A stretch of DNA of 39,250 nucleotides, taken from positions 1 through 39,250 of IMG/VR virus record IMGVR_UViG_3300031862_000761. The stretch is one strand, 5' to 3'. Origin of the DNA: a virus. The position numbers were made by a program, and so were the translations under genes. The notes below the pieces were generated by a model. The model was given only the letters and a program-made list of their open reading frames with translations. It was not told the origin of the DNA and made no database searches. Positions 30,228 to 37,542 of the stretch are shown here, in pieces (the stretch's first letter is position 1; the number at the start of each line of letters is the position of its first letter).

Positions 30228-30659
30228 TCAATGCGAAAGGGCATTTTCCTTCTTCTTGTTGTCCATGTAGGTTTTTCGCGTCCCTGGCCAATTGCCAGTA
30301 CATTTCACTTGCATACCGGGTCGCCTGATTCTTTTTTGCTGGCATTGGATGTTGCCCCACGGCTTCTCTATATAAATCAATAAACTCTCAATGTCAGCCA
30401 ATAGCTCGCGGGTTAGCCTTAGTTCGTCAGGCAGATAGATTTCACCGACAAGTGGTATGACACCCCTTATCCCTCTTTGCCTCTCCAAATCTTTCCAGAA
30501 AGTCCATTTTCTCTTCCAACGGTCCTCAACTGTTGTTCCCCATGTTTTGCCAATATACAAGATCTCCTTGCCGCTCGGGGTTAGGTATGCATAAAGACAT
30601 CCACGATAGCCCCACCCGGGATCATATTTCTGCAAAAACCTCCATTTAACCCGTATCAT
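30228..30659 (-). CDS. GIY-YIG family nuclease
   Basis: The ATG at 30659 behind GGGGAAA is preferred to the TTG at 30677; 143 residues. The GIY-YIG core is visible as GCLYAYLTPSGKEILYIGKTW (CLY at 21-23, YIG at 35-37), with R47 in VEDRWKR, E91 in LADIESLLIY and N103 in KPWGNIQ, the expected catalytic arginine, glutamate and structural asparagine. The C-terminal 35 residues are basic. It could be a homing-like nuclease or a host- or competitor-DNA nuclease. It follows the zinc-finger gene at 30909 on the same strand. Confidence 0.7.
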   Translation of the reverse strand: MIRVKWRFLQKYDPGWGYRGCLYAYLTPSGKEILYIGKTWGTTVEDRWKRKWTFWKDLERQRGIRGVIPLVGEIYLPDELRLTRELLADIESLLIYIEKPWGNIQCQQKRIRRPGMQVKCTGNWPGTRKTYMDNKKKENALSH

Positions 30660-30720
30660 GCATATTTCCCCAGTCAAGCATTCTTCGTATGTCTACCCTA
30701 CTTGTCGATCGCCTTTCGTC

Positions 30721-30909
30721 CTAGCGGTCGAGATATTGGGCAATCACTTTTTTGCATTGTGGACAGTGCACATGCAAGCCGTAAGGGTGGTCTGGCCATC
30801 CGCTGGGATGAGCTTCTTTTTTCGGAACTGTGAACCCGCAGCCGCTGCACCTGTAGAAATTTCTGCGTTGGTCCCACCAATTCCTCAGTTTTGTTATGGG
30901 GTTTTGCAT
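30721..30909 (-). CDS. Small zinc-finger protein
   Basis: 62 residues from ATG 30909. CSGC (about 21-24) and CPQC (about 49-52) form a CxxC...CxxC zinc ribbon with conserved HP and HVH between; the N-terminus is Trp/Arg-rich. First gene of the minus-strand pair with the GIY-YIG nuclease. A weak A/T element about 30 bases upstream may be its promoter. The overlapping long plus-strand frame is spurious in this part. Confidence 0.55.
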   Translation of the reverse strand: MQNPITKLRNWWDQRRNFYRCSGCGFTVPKKEAHPSGWPDHPYGLHVHCPQCKKVIAQYLDR

Positions 30910-30980
30910 GGTTTTTGTGCTCGTTTCACTTTAACTTATCTCTCTGTGAGGGATAGAAATGTTGTATGTGCGGTGGGTTC

Positions 30981-30988
30981 TTATATTT
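30981..30988 (+). promoter_or_regulatory. TATA box for the small gene at 31021
   Basis: TTATATTT lies about 35 bases before the ATG at 31021, giving a start near 31010 and a short leader that contains the beginning of the TAGGAGG ribosome-binding site region (31004-31010). Confidence 0.45.
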
Positions 30989-31020
30989 TGCGATTTAGGA
31001 CCTATAGGAGGCACACTCGT

Positions 31021-31200
31021 ATGGGTGGTACGTATCAACAGGGGTGGGACGATTGTCTCGATGCAATACTGAGCATCTTAGACAGGGCGAAGGATGTGGA
31101 GGAAGCTAGGAAGAAAGTTGAGAGTGTTCAGGTTCTGGTGAAAGCGAAGAAGTTTGAGCAGATCAGGTCCGAGCTTGGCGTTTTGACCGATCTTTTTTAG
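31021..31200 (+). CDS. Small helical protein (59 residues)
   Basis: ATG 31021 preceded by TATAGGAGG with 10-base spacing, and by a TATA box. Product MGGTYQQGWDDCLDAILSIL... is an all-helical acidic/basic protein with KVESVQVLVKAKKFEQI. It is one of the few plus-strand genes in this minus-strand block and converges with the wHTH gene, overlapping its end by 38 bases, an arrangement that could give antisense control. Family unknown. Confidence 0.55.
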   Translation: MGGTYQQGWDDCLDAILSILDRAKDVEEARKKVESVQVLVKAKKFEQIRSELGVLTDLF

Positions 31201-31456
31201 CTTTCAGGATCTGGTTGATTTCCTGCAGTTTTTTGGCGATAGCTTCTCCGTCACCTGTAAGCTGGATGTATCGCGTGAATGGCGGCTTCCTCTCTTCGTC
31301 TATTAGTTCTAGTTCTGCAAGTGTCCCTAGTGCGTGGTACATCGTGCTTTTGCTTCCGTGGAAGTCTATTTGTGTGATTTTCACTTTTCCTTTCTCCGCG
31401 AGGAATAGGAGGAGCTGTAGGGCACCTTTTGTTTCAAATTTTCTTACTTCTGACAA
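31163..31456 (-). CDS. wHTH repressor (MarR/ArsR-like)
   Basis: 97 residues from TTG 31456. Winged-helix order is clear: ALQLLLFLAEKGKVKITQI, then HGSKSTMYHALGTLAELELI (recognition helix), wing ERKPPFTRYIQLT, then a C-terminal helix for dimerisation. It is transcribed divergently from the AbrB-containing early operon across a 145-base region with two TAGAA/TTCTA sites, one overlapping each promoter. This suggests a lysogeny-type or early-gene repressor that controls itself and the rightward operon. Confidence 0.65.
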   Translation of the reverse strand: MSEVRKFETKGALQLLLFLAEKGKVKITQIDFHGSKSTMYHALGTLAELELIDEERKPPFTRYIQLTGDGEAIAKKLQEINQILKAKKDRSKRQART

Positions 31457-31475
31457 GTTTTCACGTTCCGTTATG

Positions 31476-31491
31476 TAGAATCTGATTTCTA
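31476..31491. promoter_or_regulatory. Operator 1, TAGAA-N6-TTCTA
   Basis: TAGAA at 31476-31480 and TTCTA at 31487-31491. It lies 20 bases upstream of the wHTH start, within its expected core promoter region (a minus-strand AAATAGAAAT overlaps it), so binding would repress the wHTH gene. Confidence 0.55.
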
Positions 31492-31522
31492 TTTGCGGTT
31501 TTCGTCCAGATTACGTATTACC

Positions 31523-31538
31523 GAAAGTGTTATAAATA
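31523..31538 (+). promoter_or_regulatory. Early promoter: BRE plus TATA
   Basis: CGAAAG (31523-31528) directly followed by TGT and TATAAATA (31531-31538) is a near-ideal archaeal BRE-TATA. Expected start is about 31561, inside operator 2. Drives the operon beginning with the AbrB-like gene at 31602. Confidence 0.7.
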
Positions 31539-31555
31539 GTATGTGGGGTTTACTT

Positions 31556-31572
31556 ATAGAATTGAGTTCTAT
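31556..31572. promoter_or_regulatory. Operator 2, ATAGAA-N5-TTCTAT
   Basis: ATAGAA (31556-31561) and TTCTAT (31567-31572) share the half-sites of operator 1 and overlap the predicted transcription start of the early operon, a classic blocking position in archaea. Confidence 0.6.
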
Positions 31573-31601
31573 TCCGTAATATGTAAGGTGGAATGTGAAA
31601 A

Positions 31602-31775
31602 ATGCAGGAGTTGGAGATAATTGATGTCGTTGAGGCCAAAAAGAAGGGCGGCAGCATCTTCGTATTGATTCCGGTAGAACTCTGCAAAAAACAGAACATC
31701 ATTGACGGTACCAGGTTCGCCTTGTACCTTGACGCTAGCGGTAACATCATTTTGAAACGCACAAAGGAGAGCTAA
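31602..31775 (+). CDS. AbrB/SpoVT-like swapped-hairpin protein
   Basis: 57 residues from ATG 31602 with a GGTGGAATGTG leader. Contains VVEAKKKGGSIFVLIPVELCKK and DGTRFALYLDASGNIILKR, the strand-loop-helix-strand pattern of AbrB-type DNA-binding domains (the G-S-I-x-V-L-I-P-x-E-L core). First gene of the early operon; likely a transition regulator or an antitoxin-like DNA-binding protein. Confidence 0.65.
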   Translation: MQELEIIDVVEAKKKGGSIFVLIPVELCKKQNIIDGTRFALYLDASGNIILKRTKES

Positions 31776-31777
31776 CC

Positions 31778-31936
31778 GTGCCAAGCGAGGCCTGTTTCGA
31801 CGTCGAAATACGGAATGTGCCCAAGAAACTCCTTGAAGACTTCGACAAAGCCATAAAGCACCGATATCCCGGAGGGCGCAGCGAAGCTGTCCGAGACCTC
31901 ATGCAAAAGTTCGTGCGCGAAAACAAGGAGGGTTAA
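31778..31936 (+). CDS. Ribbon-helix-helix (CopG-like) protein
   Basis: 52 residues from GTG 31778, two bases after the AbrB stop. CFDVEIRNVPKKLLEDFDKAI, then YPGGRSEAVRDLMQKFV matches the RHH order: strand, helix A, turn with GGRSEA, helix B. Likely a DNA-binding regulator of the early operon. Its end contains AAGGAGG, the ribosome-binding site for the next TTG gene. Confidence 0.65.
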   Translation: MPSEACFDVEIRNVPKKLLEDFDKAIKHRYPGGRSEAVRDLMQKFVRENKEG

Positions 31937-31939
31937 CGG

Positions 31940-33013
31940 TTGCCCAAAAAGCAGTTCAAACGTCTCTGGAGCGTCGTGAAGAAGCTCATTTTGGAACATT
32001 ATCAAATATTGGTCAAGCGGTCGATTCGTGGCAGTTACTATATCATAGGCGACCGTTTAGCTCCATTGATCGGGAAAGAGATTGCAGTGGAAGATTACAA
32101 CTGGTTTGGCACAGACCAGGGATATGCGACTTATCGAGATGACGTTTGGCCTTTAATTGAGCAACAACATGGTTTGGAACGACCTGAGGCGGCAGCCATA
32201 GGTGTGGTGTACGACGATGGCGTGGAATATCCTATAACTCGTTTGGAAAAGGTTTGGGATCAGGCGCGCGGTTTCATTTTCGTTGAGAAAGCAGACGAAG
32301 CAAAAGACTTAGAGGAACTGAGTCGCTTTGGATGGACGGTGGTCGCAGGCAAAGGCTATCCCTTGAGGCTTGTGCGTAAGTTGCTGAAAGAGGATAGGCG
32401 ACCAGTCTTAGCGTTGCATGATTGGGATAGAGATGGAGAAGGTATCTACCGTGCACTGGGGTTTGAAACCCGGCGCACAAGACACTTGGACATAGCTTTG
32501 GGTCAACGCGTTACGGATTTAGGGCTAACCCAGGAGCATGTAAACGCTTTAAACTTGCCAACGAGACCATCACCGCCAAAATATAAAGGCAAACCGAGAG
32601 TGGAGCTTTCAGGGCTTGCTGTCTTATCTACAAGACTGGGGTTGGAGAATCCAGTACTCTCCTATACGGTTGCCACTACGCTGGTAAGAGAACTCAAGTT
32701 AAGCCCAACAGAAGTTTCAAAAGAAGAGTTGGTTGCAAAGCATTTGCGGTGGGCCTTAACAGATGGATTGAAAGGTGTTGTTAATGATGTCGTCAAGGAT
32801 TTAATGGGGGAGTTGAAGCCGACTGGCACGGCGGTAACAGGGACTCTGGATTTTGATGAACCGTTCGAGATGGAAGGACTACATGAAGCTTTGAAAGACT
32901 TGGGCGAAGACGTTGCAGAGAGAATTAAGTGGAGAAGCGAAGCTGACTACGAGAAAGAGGCTTTTGAAAAGTTTGCAAATGAGCATCTGATCCAGATTTT
33001 AAAAGGAGCCTGA
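31940..33013 (+). CDS. Spo11/Topo VI subunit A-like protein (Topo mini-A type)
   Basis: 357 residues from TTG 31940. Residues 20-75: a winged-helix (5Y-CAP-like) segment with KRSIRGSYYII, where R30 and Y33/Y34 match the Arg and catalytic Tyr of Topo VI-A. Residues 110-175: Toprim domain with E116 (FVEKADE) and the acidic motif LALHDWDRDGEGI (D161, D163, D165) for Mg2+. A helical C-terminus follows. No Topo VI B (GHKL ATPase) gene is seen in the window, so this belongs with the stand-alone MGE-borne A-like proteins called Topo mini-A. Expected to cleave or relax DNA, perhaps for replication or recombination start; activity is unproven. Confidence 0.75.
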   Translation: MPKKQFKRLWSVVKKLILEHYQILVKRSIRGSYYIIGDRLAPLIGKEIAVEDYNWFGTDQGYATYRDDVWPLIEQQHGLERPEAAAIGVVYDDGVEYPITRLEKVWDQARGFIFVEKADEAKDLEELSRFGWTVVAGKGYPLRLVRKLLKEDRRPVLALHDWDRDGEGIYRALGFETRRTRHLDIALGQRVTDLGLTQEHVNALNLPTRPSPPKYKGKPRVELSGLAVLSTRLGLENPVLSYTVATTLVRELKLSPTEVSKEELVAKHLRWALTDGLKGVVNDVVKDLMGELKPTGTAVTGTLDFDEPFEMEGLHEALKDLGEDVAERIKWRSEADYEKEAFEKFANEHLIQILKGA

Positions 33014-33018
33014 AGCGG

Positions 33019-33144
33019 TTGCAGCGTGATTTTAAGGTTGTTTCTAAGGGTCTCAAAGGCAAGCTTCGCAGGGATGGCAAGTTCTATTGGGTTTTCGTTA
33101 ATGGGACGACCGTTGGCCGGAAAGATTTGAAAAAGAAGGGTTGA
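33019..33144 (+). CDS. 41-residue basic protein
   Basis: TTG 33019 behind GGAG opens 41 codons (begins MQRDFKVVSKGLKGKLRRDG) and stops at 33144, three bases before the next GTG. A basic beta-hairpin-like sequence (FYWVFVNGTTVGRKDLKKKG). Tight packing in the operon supports it. Possibly DNA- or RNA-binding; unassigned. Confidence 0.5.
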   Translation: MQRDFKVVSKGLKGKLRRDGKFYWVFVNGTTVGRKDLKKKG

Positions 33145-33147
33145 GAA

Positions 33148-33423
33148 GTGGTTGATGTTGTCTTCGATGTTGTTGGACGCAGCAAGACAGAGCGCATAAC
33201 GAGGGAAGGCAATCGTGAGGTCGTCTACCGCGTCTCCCTCAAAAGCAGTGATGGCAAGAACCGGCTGACGTTGACGGACAATAATCCAGAGTTGATTCAG
33301 AAGTATCCGTTGAATGGTGACGTGCCGGTAAAGATCGGCGCGTGTTCGCAAGTCACCTTATCCGATGCTCAGCTTCGCGAAGCTGGTAAGCAGGCCCGAA
33401 AGGCTTCAGAAGAGGAGGAGTAG
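33148..33423 (+). CDS. Small beta-rich early protein
   Basis: 91 residues from GTG 33148. Strand-rich with EGNREVVYRVSLKSSDGKNRLTLT and VPVKIGACSQVTL, then an Ala/Glu-rich acidic tail. The layout is reminiscent of small OB-fold or ssDNA-binding-like phage proteins with acidic tails, but no diagnostic motif is seen. Encoded between the topoisomerase-like and ParB-like genes in the early operon. Confidence 0.5.
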   Translation: MVDVVFDVVGRSKTERITREGNREVVYRVSLKSSDGKNRLTLTDNNPELIQKYPLNGDVPVKIGACSQVTLSDAQLREAGKQARKASEEEE

Positions 33424-33425
33424 GC

Positions 33426-33878
33426 TTGGCAATTTCTGACGTTGTCGAGAGGCCTAGTCCTCTAAATCTCGTCATGCTGCCGTACAGGGAAATCGAATGC
33501 GATGACACGCTTCGAGAGTTTAAGCAGATCCTCCGTTTCGACCTGGTCGACGCTCCGGGACAAGTTTTACGAAGTCAATTACTCTTGGACCGGAGGCATA
33601 AACTTAACAAGAGCCAAAGCAAGCCTGTGGCCTATTTCCGCATGAGTTCGACTGAGCAGCTGATCAAACTTGCGAACACGGCCTTAGCCGTTGCCGTGGT
33701 TTTGGTTTACAATGAGCAAGATCTCCTAGATCCGTCTGACGATCAGATCAGAAACGTGATCAAATCACATTGGCAGATGGCTCAACCTGACGTATTGAAT
33801 GCTGTGAGGGTGATTTTGCGAGATCTACAGCTTCACCGGATGGCTGTGGCAAGGGCAGTGAAAGCGCCAGGCAACTAG
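33426..33878 (+). CDS. Helical early protein of unknown function
   Basis: 150 residues from TTG 33426 behind GGAGG. An N-terminal segment (LNLVMLPYREIECDDTLREF), a middle with RSQLLLDRRHKLNKSQSK, and a helical C-terminal half (TEQLIKLANTALAVAVVL; VLNAVRVILRDLQLHRMAVA). No motif recognised. Position suggests a replication or segregation accessory. Confidence 0.5.
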   Translation: MAISDVVERPSPLNLVMLPYREIECDDTLREFKQILRFDLVDAPGQVLRSQLLLDRRHKLNKSQSKPVAYFRMSSTEQLIKLANTALAVAVVLVYNEQDLLDPSDDQIRNVIKSHWQMAQPDVLNAVRVILRDLQLHRMAVARAVKAPGN

Positions 33879-33893
33879 TGGAGTGGAGTACAT

Positions 33894-34586
33894 ATGAGAA
33901 GTCAGGCCACAACAATCGTTCGCGCAGTATCTGCCAAGAATTGGGATAGGGCTCCAGTCAGCCTTGAGAAGATTCGTGACTTGGTTTTGGATTGGCGGCT
34001 TTACCCGCGCAACCAGGTAGATCAAGTTGTTATTGAGAATTATGCTCGAGCATTGCGGGCAGGTGCCAATTTTCCATACGTGAACGTAGGAATCCTAGCT
34101 GGCAAGAAAATCATTGTCGATGGGGTTCACCGCATCAGATCTCGGGAACTGCTCAAGATTGACTACGTCGAGTGTGCGATCTTGCACTTTCAAAGTGAAG
34201 CTGAGCTTTTTGCCGAGGCTGTGCGACGGAATAGTGGACATGGGAAGGCATTTTGTGAAGTTGAGCTGAAAGCAAACATTAAGCGTTTGCAGCGGTACAA
34301 ATTCGATACAGACGACATTGTGGCGATTTGTCATGTTCCTGCTTCAGAAATCACGCGGGAAACCGCAAGACCTATCACTAGTGTGACATTGCCTAATGGC
34401 AAAAAGCTTTCTTGCATCGATGTCAAACCGGGCGAGGGCGGTGTTCATGGCCTTATTTGCTTGAAAAATGCGCTCATCATAGTATGTAATTGGTCGGAAT
34501 CAGGCAAAATTCCAGATGACTCGCCTTTTAAGGAGCTTGTTGTTCGGGCTCGTTTGGCTTTGGGGAAGGTGCGGTTTAATGGTTAG
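33894..34586 (+). CDS. ParB/Srx-fold protein
   Basis: 230 residues from ATG 33894. The ParB N-terminal domain is visible: LYPRNQVDQVVIENYARAL, then KKIIVDGVHRIRSRELL (DGxHR, about residues 80-85) and FAEAVRRNSGHGKAF (the N-x-x-H-G motif); these make the CTP/nucleotide pocket in the ParB fold. A helical HTH-like region follows (DDIVAICHVPASEITRETA). It could help partition or act as a sequence-specific switch or nuclease; no ParA is seen. Its 3' end already shows the GG-rich periodicity of the next region. Confidence 0.7.
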   Translation: MRSQATTIVRAVSAKNWDRAPVSLEKIRDLVLDWRLYPRNQVDQVVIENYARALRAGANFPYVNVGILAGKKIIVDGVHRIRSRELLKIDYVECAILHFQSEAELFAEAVRRNSGHGKAFCEVELKANIKRLQRYKFDTDDIVAICHVPASEITRETARPITSVTLPNGKKLSCIDVKPGEGGVHGLICLKNALIIVCNWSESGKIPDDSPFKELVVRARLALGKVRFNG

Positions 34587-35265
34587 GGTCTTGCATTGCG
34601 GGGTAAGGCGCAGCATGGTCCGGTCCTCTCTGGCAAGGCACGGTATTATCGGGGCTAGGCGGGGTAAGGTGGAGCAAAGCACTCTGCGGCATGGTGTTAT
34701 CCTGGCATTGTTAGGTTTTGTGAGGTCCTGTCCTGCTAGGCTCCGTGATGTAAGGCATGGTTCTATCGGGGCGTTGCGAGGTAAACCACTGCCTGGTACG
34801 GTTCTGTCCTGTCCGGTTAGGTTGTGCAAGGTATGGCTTTCTGAGTTTCTATTGTGGTATGGTGTGGAGGAGTGGGGTCCAGTCCGGTTGGGTCAAGTCC
34901 GGCTTGGTTCTGCAGTGCTTGGCAAGGCATTATTGTGGTTTGGAGAGGTCCTGCTTGGTCTTGCGGGGTGGATTGGGGCACTGTACTCCATGGTAAGGTC
35001 TTATTGCGGTATTGTTTGGAATCGTGAGGCACGGTACGTTATTGTGAAGTTTTGTCCTGTGAAGCACTGTTATGTAATCTTTGGCAAGGTGTCATTGAGG
35101 TTTTGCATTGTTAGGAGTGGCACTGTAGTGTCTAGTTTGGCACGGTTGTGTTCTGCTGGGCAAGCTTCGGCATTATTTTGGCTTGGCGATGCAAGGTGGG
35201 GTGCTGTTAAGATCGGCGCGGTAATGCAGGCCAAGGTTTGCCTAGGTCATGGTCACATGAGGTGA
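34587..35265 (+). repeat. Degenerate 5-bp-periodic GG/TG-pyrimidine repeat tract
   Basis: About 680 bases in which GG or TG followed by a pyrimidine recurs every 5 bases, with occasional phase slips: for example GGTCC, GGTCC, TCTCT, GGCAA, GGCAC, GGTAT from 34617, or AAGGC, ATGGT, TCTAT, CGGGG around 34750. Two units equal one helical turn. The plus strand is G/T-rich and A/C-poor. A 249-codon frame runs through it (34516-35265), but its composition (Arg/Leu/Gly/Val/Cys-rich with no fold-like pattern) and the 5-base rather than 3-base period argue against a normal protein. I recall similar pentamer tracts in some bacterial phages near recombination genes; unverified. Confidence 0.7.
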
Positions 35266-35271
35266 CAAAGA

Positions 35272-35844
35272 ATGAGTCAAAACTATAAGAAAATAGACGT
35301 GAAAATCAGAGGCTTAACGCCTCTGTTAATGAACCGTTTGAACCCGGAGAGTTTGAAATCGAAAAGTAGAATGAAAATGGAGCAATACAGCACGACTGAT
35401 GATGCAGCAAAGAGCGCGTACATGGCCGAGATCGATGGCAAAAAACAGCTGTACATTCCTCAGGAAGCCTTGTACAGCATGATCATCAACACTGCGAAGC
35501 AGTACAAAATCCGAAGAATGAGCCTGGCCAGTCTGTTAGCTGGGACGATGCGGGTGGAACCTGAGAAGGTTCCGTTGGGCACTGACAAGTACGAGGTTGA
35601 CGAGCGGGCAGTTGTCATCCAAAATCAGCGTGTTCTAAAGGGCAGGGCAAAGTTGCCGAAGTGGAGTGCCACATTTCAGCTTGTCTATGATTCGAAGCGG
35701 CTGCCGGAGGGCATAGATGCGACATTGAAAGAGATCTTGGAGGATGCGGGGACACGGATGGGCCTGCTGGATTACCGTCCGCAGCATAGGGGATGGTTCG
35801 GCACCTTCGCCGTCGAAGACTTCGCTCCTGAAAAGCAATCCTGA
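35272..35844 (+). CDS. Conserved phage protein beside the repeat tract
   Basis: 190 residues from ATG 35272 behind AGGTGA. IRGLTPLLMNRLNPESL at the N-terminus, YIPQEALYSMIINTAKQYK in the middle, and a C-terminal LEDAGTRMGLLDYRPQHRGW then GTFAVEDF are landmarks of a phage protein family usually found in replication/recombination clusters. The glycine-rich end and opening strand recall RAMP/RRM-like folds, but no CRISPR genes are present. Function unknown; ssDNA handling is possible. Confidence 0.55.
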   Translation: MSQNYKKIDVKIRGLTPLLMNRLNPESLKSKSRMKMEQYSTTDDAAKSAYMAEIDGKKQLYIPQEALYSMIINTAKQYKIRRMSLASLLAGTMRVEPEKVPLGTDKYEVDERAVVIQNQRVLKGRAKLPKWSATFQLVYDSKRLPEGIDATLKEILEDAGTRMGLLDYRPQHRGWFGTFAVEDFAPEKQS

Positions 35845-35863
35845 GAGATGAACGTGAAATCTG

Positions 35864-36007
35864 ATGGGTAAGGAAAAAATCGTGACTTACAAATGTCCAA
35901 ATCTTCTGTGCAACGTGGAGATCCCTGAATCTCTAGCTGATCGAAAAGATGGGCTTGTTCCCTGTCCTGAATGCGGAACAAACATGACAAGGAGAGTAAA
36001 GAAATGA
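35864..36007 (+). CDS. Small zinc-ribbon protein
   Basis: 47 residues from ATG 35864. CPNLLC (C11, C16) and CPECG (C34, C37) give a treble-clef or ribbon-type zinc site, followed by a basic tail. Its TGA overlaps the ATG of the HerA-like gene (ATGA at 36004-36007), so the two are translationally coupled. Confidence 0.6.
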   Translation: MGKEKIVTYKCPNLLCNVEIPESLADRKDGLVPCPECGTNMTRRVKK

Positions 36008-37542
36008 AGCTTCGATTAAGTTCTGATTTCGTCATCGACAGTGATGTTGAACTTTGGCGTCGCGAAGGCCTACGTATTGCTATGCTTGGCGGTCCAGGAT
36101 CCGGCAAGTCGTGGAATAACAGTTTGATTGCGGAGCAGTTCTTGCAGCAGGGCGGCACTGTCGTCATTTTTCAGCCTCGTGACGAGTATTTCACGTTGAA
36201 GGAAAAATTTGACGTTCTGAGTGTTGGTGGAGTACATGCGAAGGATATTGAGTTTGCTTTGACATCGCCGAGCCTCTACGCTAAAGCTATTATTGAAGAT
36301 GGCATTAGCATGATTTTCTACACTTCCAGTGTCGAAGATGAGCAGAAGCTAGTCGATTGGGTTTCCCGTTTCATCAGTTTGATCTTGAGATATCAAGAGC
36401 AGCACAGAAGGCCCTTGCTGTTGATTCTTGAAGAAGCTCAGGAGTATACGCCTAGGTCTGCCAGTGGCCACGTGGCTCCGCCCTGGGTTTACAATCGCAT
36501 GATTAAAGCTTTCAAGGACTGTTTCACGCAGGGCAGAAAACTCAACATCATCGCTGTCGCCAGTAGTCAACGTCCGCAGGAGCTAAACTTCACGGTTAGG
36601 CAACTTGCGAACCTCACCTTTTACGGTAAGTTCAGCGACCAGGACATCGGTTACATCGACAAGGAATGTCTCAAGTACGTGCGCAAACATGGAATTGTTA
36701 TTGAAGCTGAAAGGCTTGTCGAGCTCGGCTTAGGCGAATGGCTTGTTATCATGGGAACGAAAAGCCGTTTTGTCAAGGTTGATGCGCAGCGCATCACAAA
36801 ACATGGAGCCGAAACTCCACGTCTGGAATACGTTGCCCCTAGGCCTACTGAGGCTAAGAAAACTATTGACGAATTGAGCAAGTCGATTTTGGCTGCCCTA
36901 GAGAAGGAAGAAGCGGAACAGTCCGAATTGGAGAAAATCAAAAGGAAGCTTCATGAAACCGAGGAAAAACTGAGGGCAACAGAAGCCAAGGCGAATATCA
37001 AACTCTCGGTAAAGGAAATGTTGACCGAAGAGAAACCTGCAGGAGTCATGACTCCTATTCCCAGTAAGGAGGATAAGGAAAGTAAGGAGAAGCTGATAGA
37101 GGAAAATCGTCAACTTAGAGAGAACCTTAAGGCCCTAGATACGCGATTTGCCAAGGTCCAGAAGGAAATTGCGGCTTTTGACAAGATTCGTGAGGGCTTC
37201 AAGGACCTTGGGCTTATACCTACACCTACTGAAGGGCAAATTGGTTTACAAACTACTACAACCATTGTTGATGTGCCTTTTGCTGAGAAACATGTTACCA
37301 TTAATACTGAGAGTATGCGTGGCAAGATTCTAGCAGTTGCCAAAAAGGGTAAGTTAGATACCTGGCGTAAGCTGGGCGAGATTGTAAGTGCAATTGAAGA
37401 GGAAAAATGGTCCGCGGGTTCTGCAGAGGTGAATAATGCTCTCAATGATCTTGAGAAAGATGGGTTAATTGCGAAGAAGCATACGGACCGCAACTACTTC
37501 TGTCTGGCGGAAGGCGTCAAATTCAAGGAGGCTGATTCATGA
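36004..37542 (+). CDS. HerA/FtsK-like ATPase with coiled coil and C-terminal wHTH
   Basis: The ATG at 36004 behind AAGGAGAG is preferred to 35971; 512 residues. Walker A GGPGSGKSW (29-37); Walker B LLLILEEAQEY (about 138-148); a VASSQRPQELN segment (sensor/arginine region, about 192-202) typical of HerA/DUF87. Residues 290-415 are a charged coiled coil; 430-505 form a winged helix (MRGKILAVAKKGKLDTWRKL, then ALNDLEKDGLIAKK). HerA proteins pump or translocate DNA as hexamers, in repair with NurA or in segregation. No NurA is nearby. Since a terminase exists, it is not needed for packaging; likely roles are replication, recombination or plasmid-like partition. Confidence 0.8.
   Translation: MKLRLSSDFVIDSDVELWRREGLRIAMLGGPGSGKSWNNSLIAEQFLQQGGTVVIFQPRDEYFTLKEKFDVLSVGGVHAKDIEFALTSPSLYAKAIIEDGISMIFYTSSVEDEQKLVDWVSRFISLILRYQEQHRRPLLLILEEAQEYTPRSASGHVAPPWVYNRMIKAFKDCFTQGRKLNIIAVASSQRPQELNFTVRQLANLTFYGKFSDQDIGYIDKECLKYVRKHGIVIEAERLVELGLGEWLVIMGTKSRFVKVDAQRITKHGAETPRLEYVAPRPTEAKKTIDELSKSILAALEKEEAEQSELEKIKRKLHETEEKLRATEAKANIKLSVKEMLTEEKPAGVMTPIPSKEDKESKEKLIEENRQLRENLKALDTRFAKVQKEIAAFDKIREGFKDLGLIPTPTEGQIGLQTTTTIVDVPFAEKHVTINTESMRGKILAVAKKGKLDTWRKLGEIVSAIEEEKWSAGSAEVNNALNDLEKDGLIAKKHTDRNYFCLAEGVKFKEADS

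Noticed and set aside
30046-30360. 104-codon minus-strand ORF overlapping the GIY-YIG gene end
   Set aside because: It is a shadow frame of the nuclease and the structured element; no ribosome-binding site.
30658-31020. N-terminal two thirds of a long plus-strand ORF ending at 31200
   Set aside because: This part overlaps the zinc-finger gene on the other strand; a TATA box and ribosome-binding site point to the internal ATG at 31021.
34516-35265. A 249-codon ORF through the repeat tract
   Set aside because: The Arg/Leu/Gly/Cys-rich product has no fold-like pattern, and the 5-base period is inconsistent with codon structure; several other frames are open there too.
35272-35844. Cas7-like CRISPR component
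   Set aside because: Opening strand and glycine-rich end are only vaguely RAMP-like; no other cas genes or CRISPR arrays are in the window.
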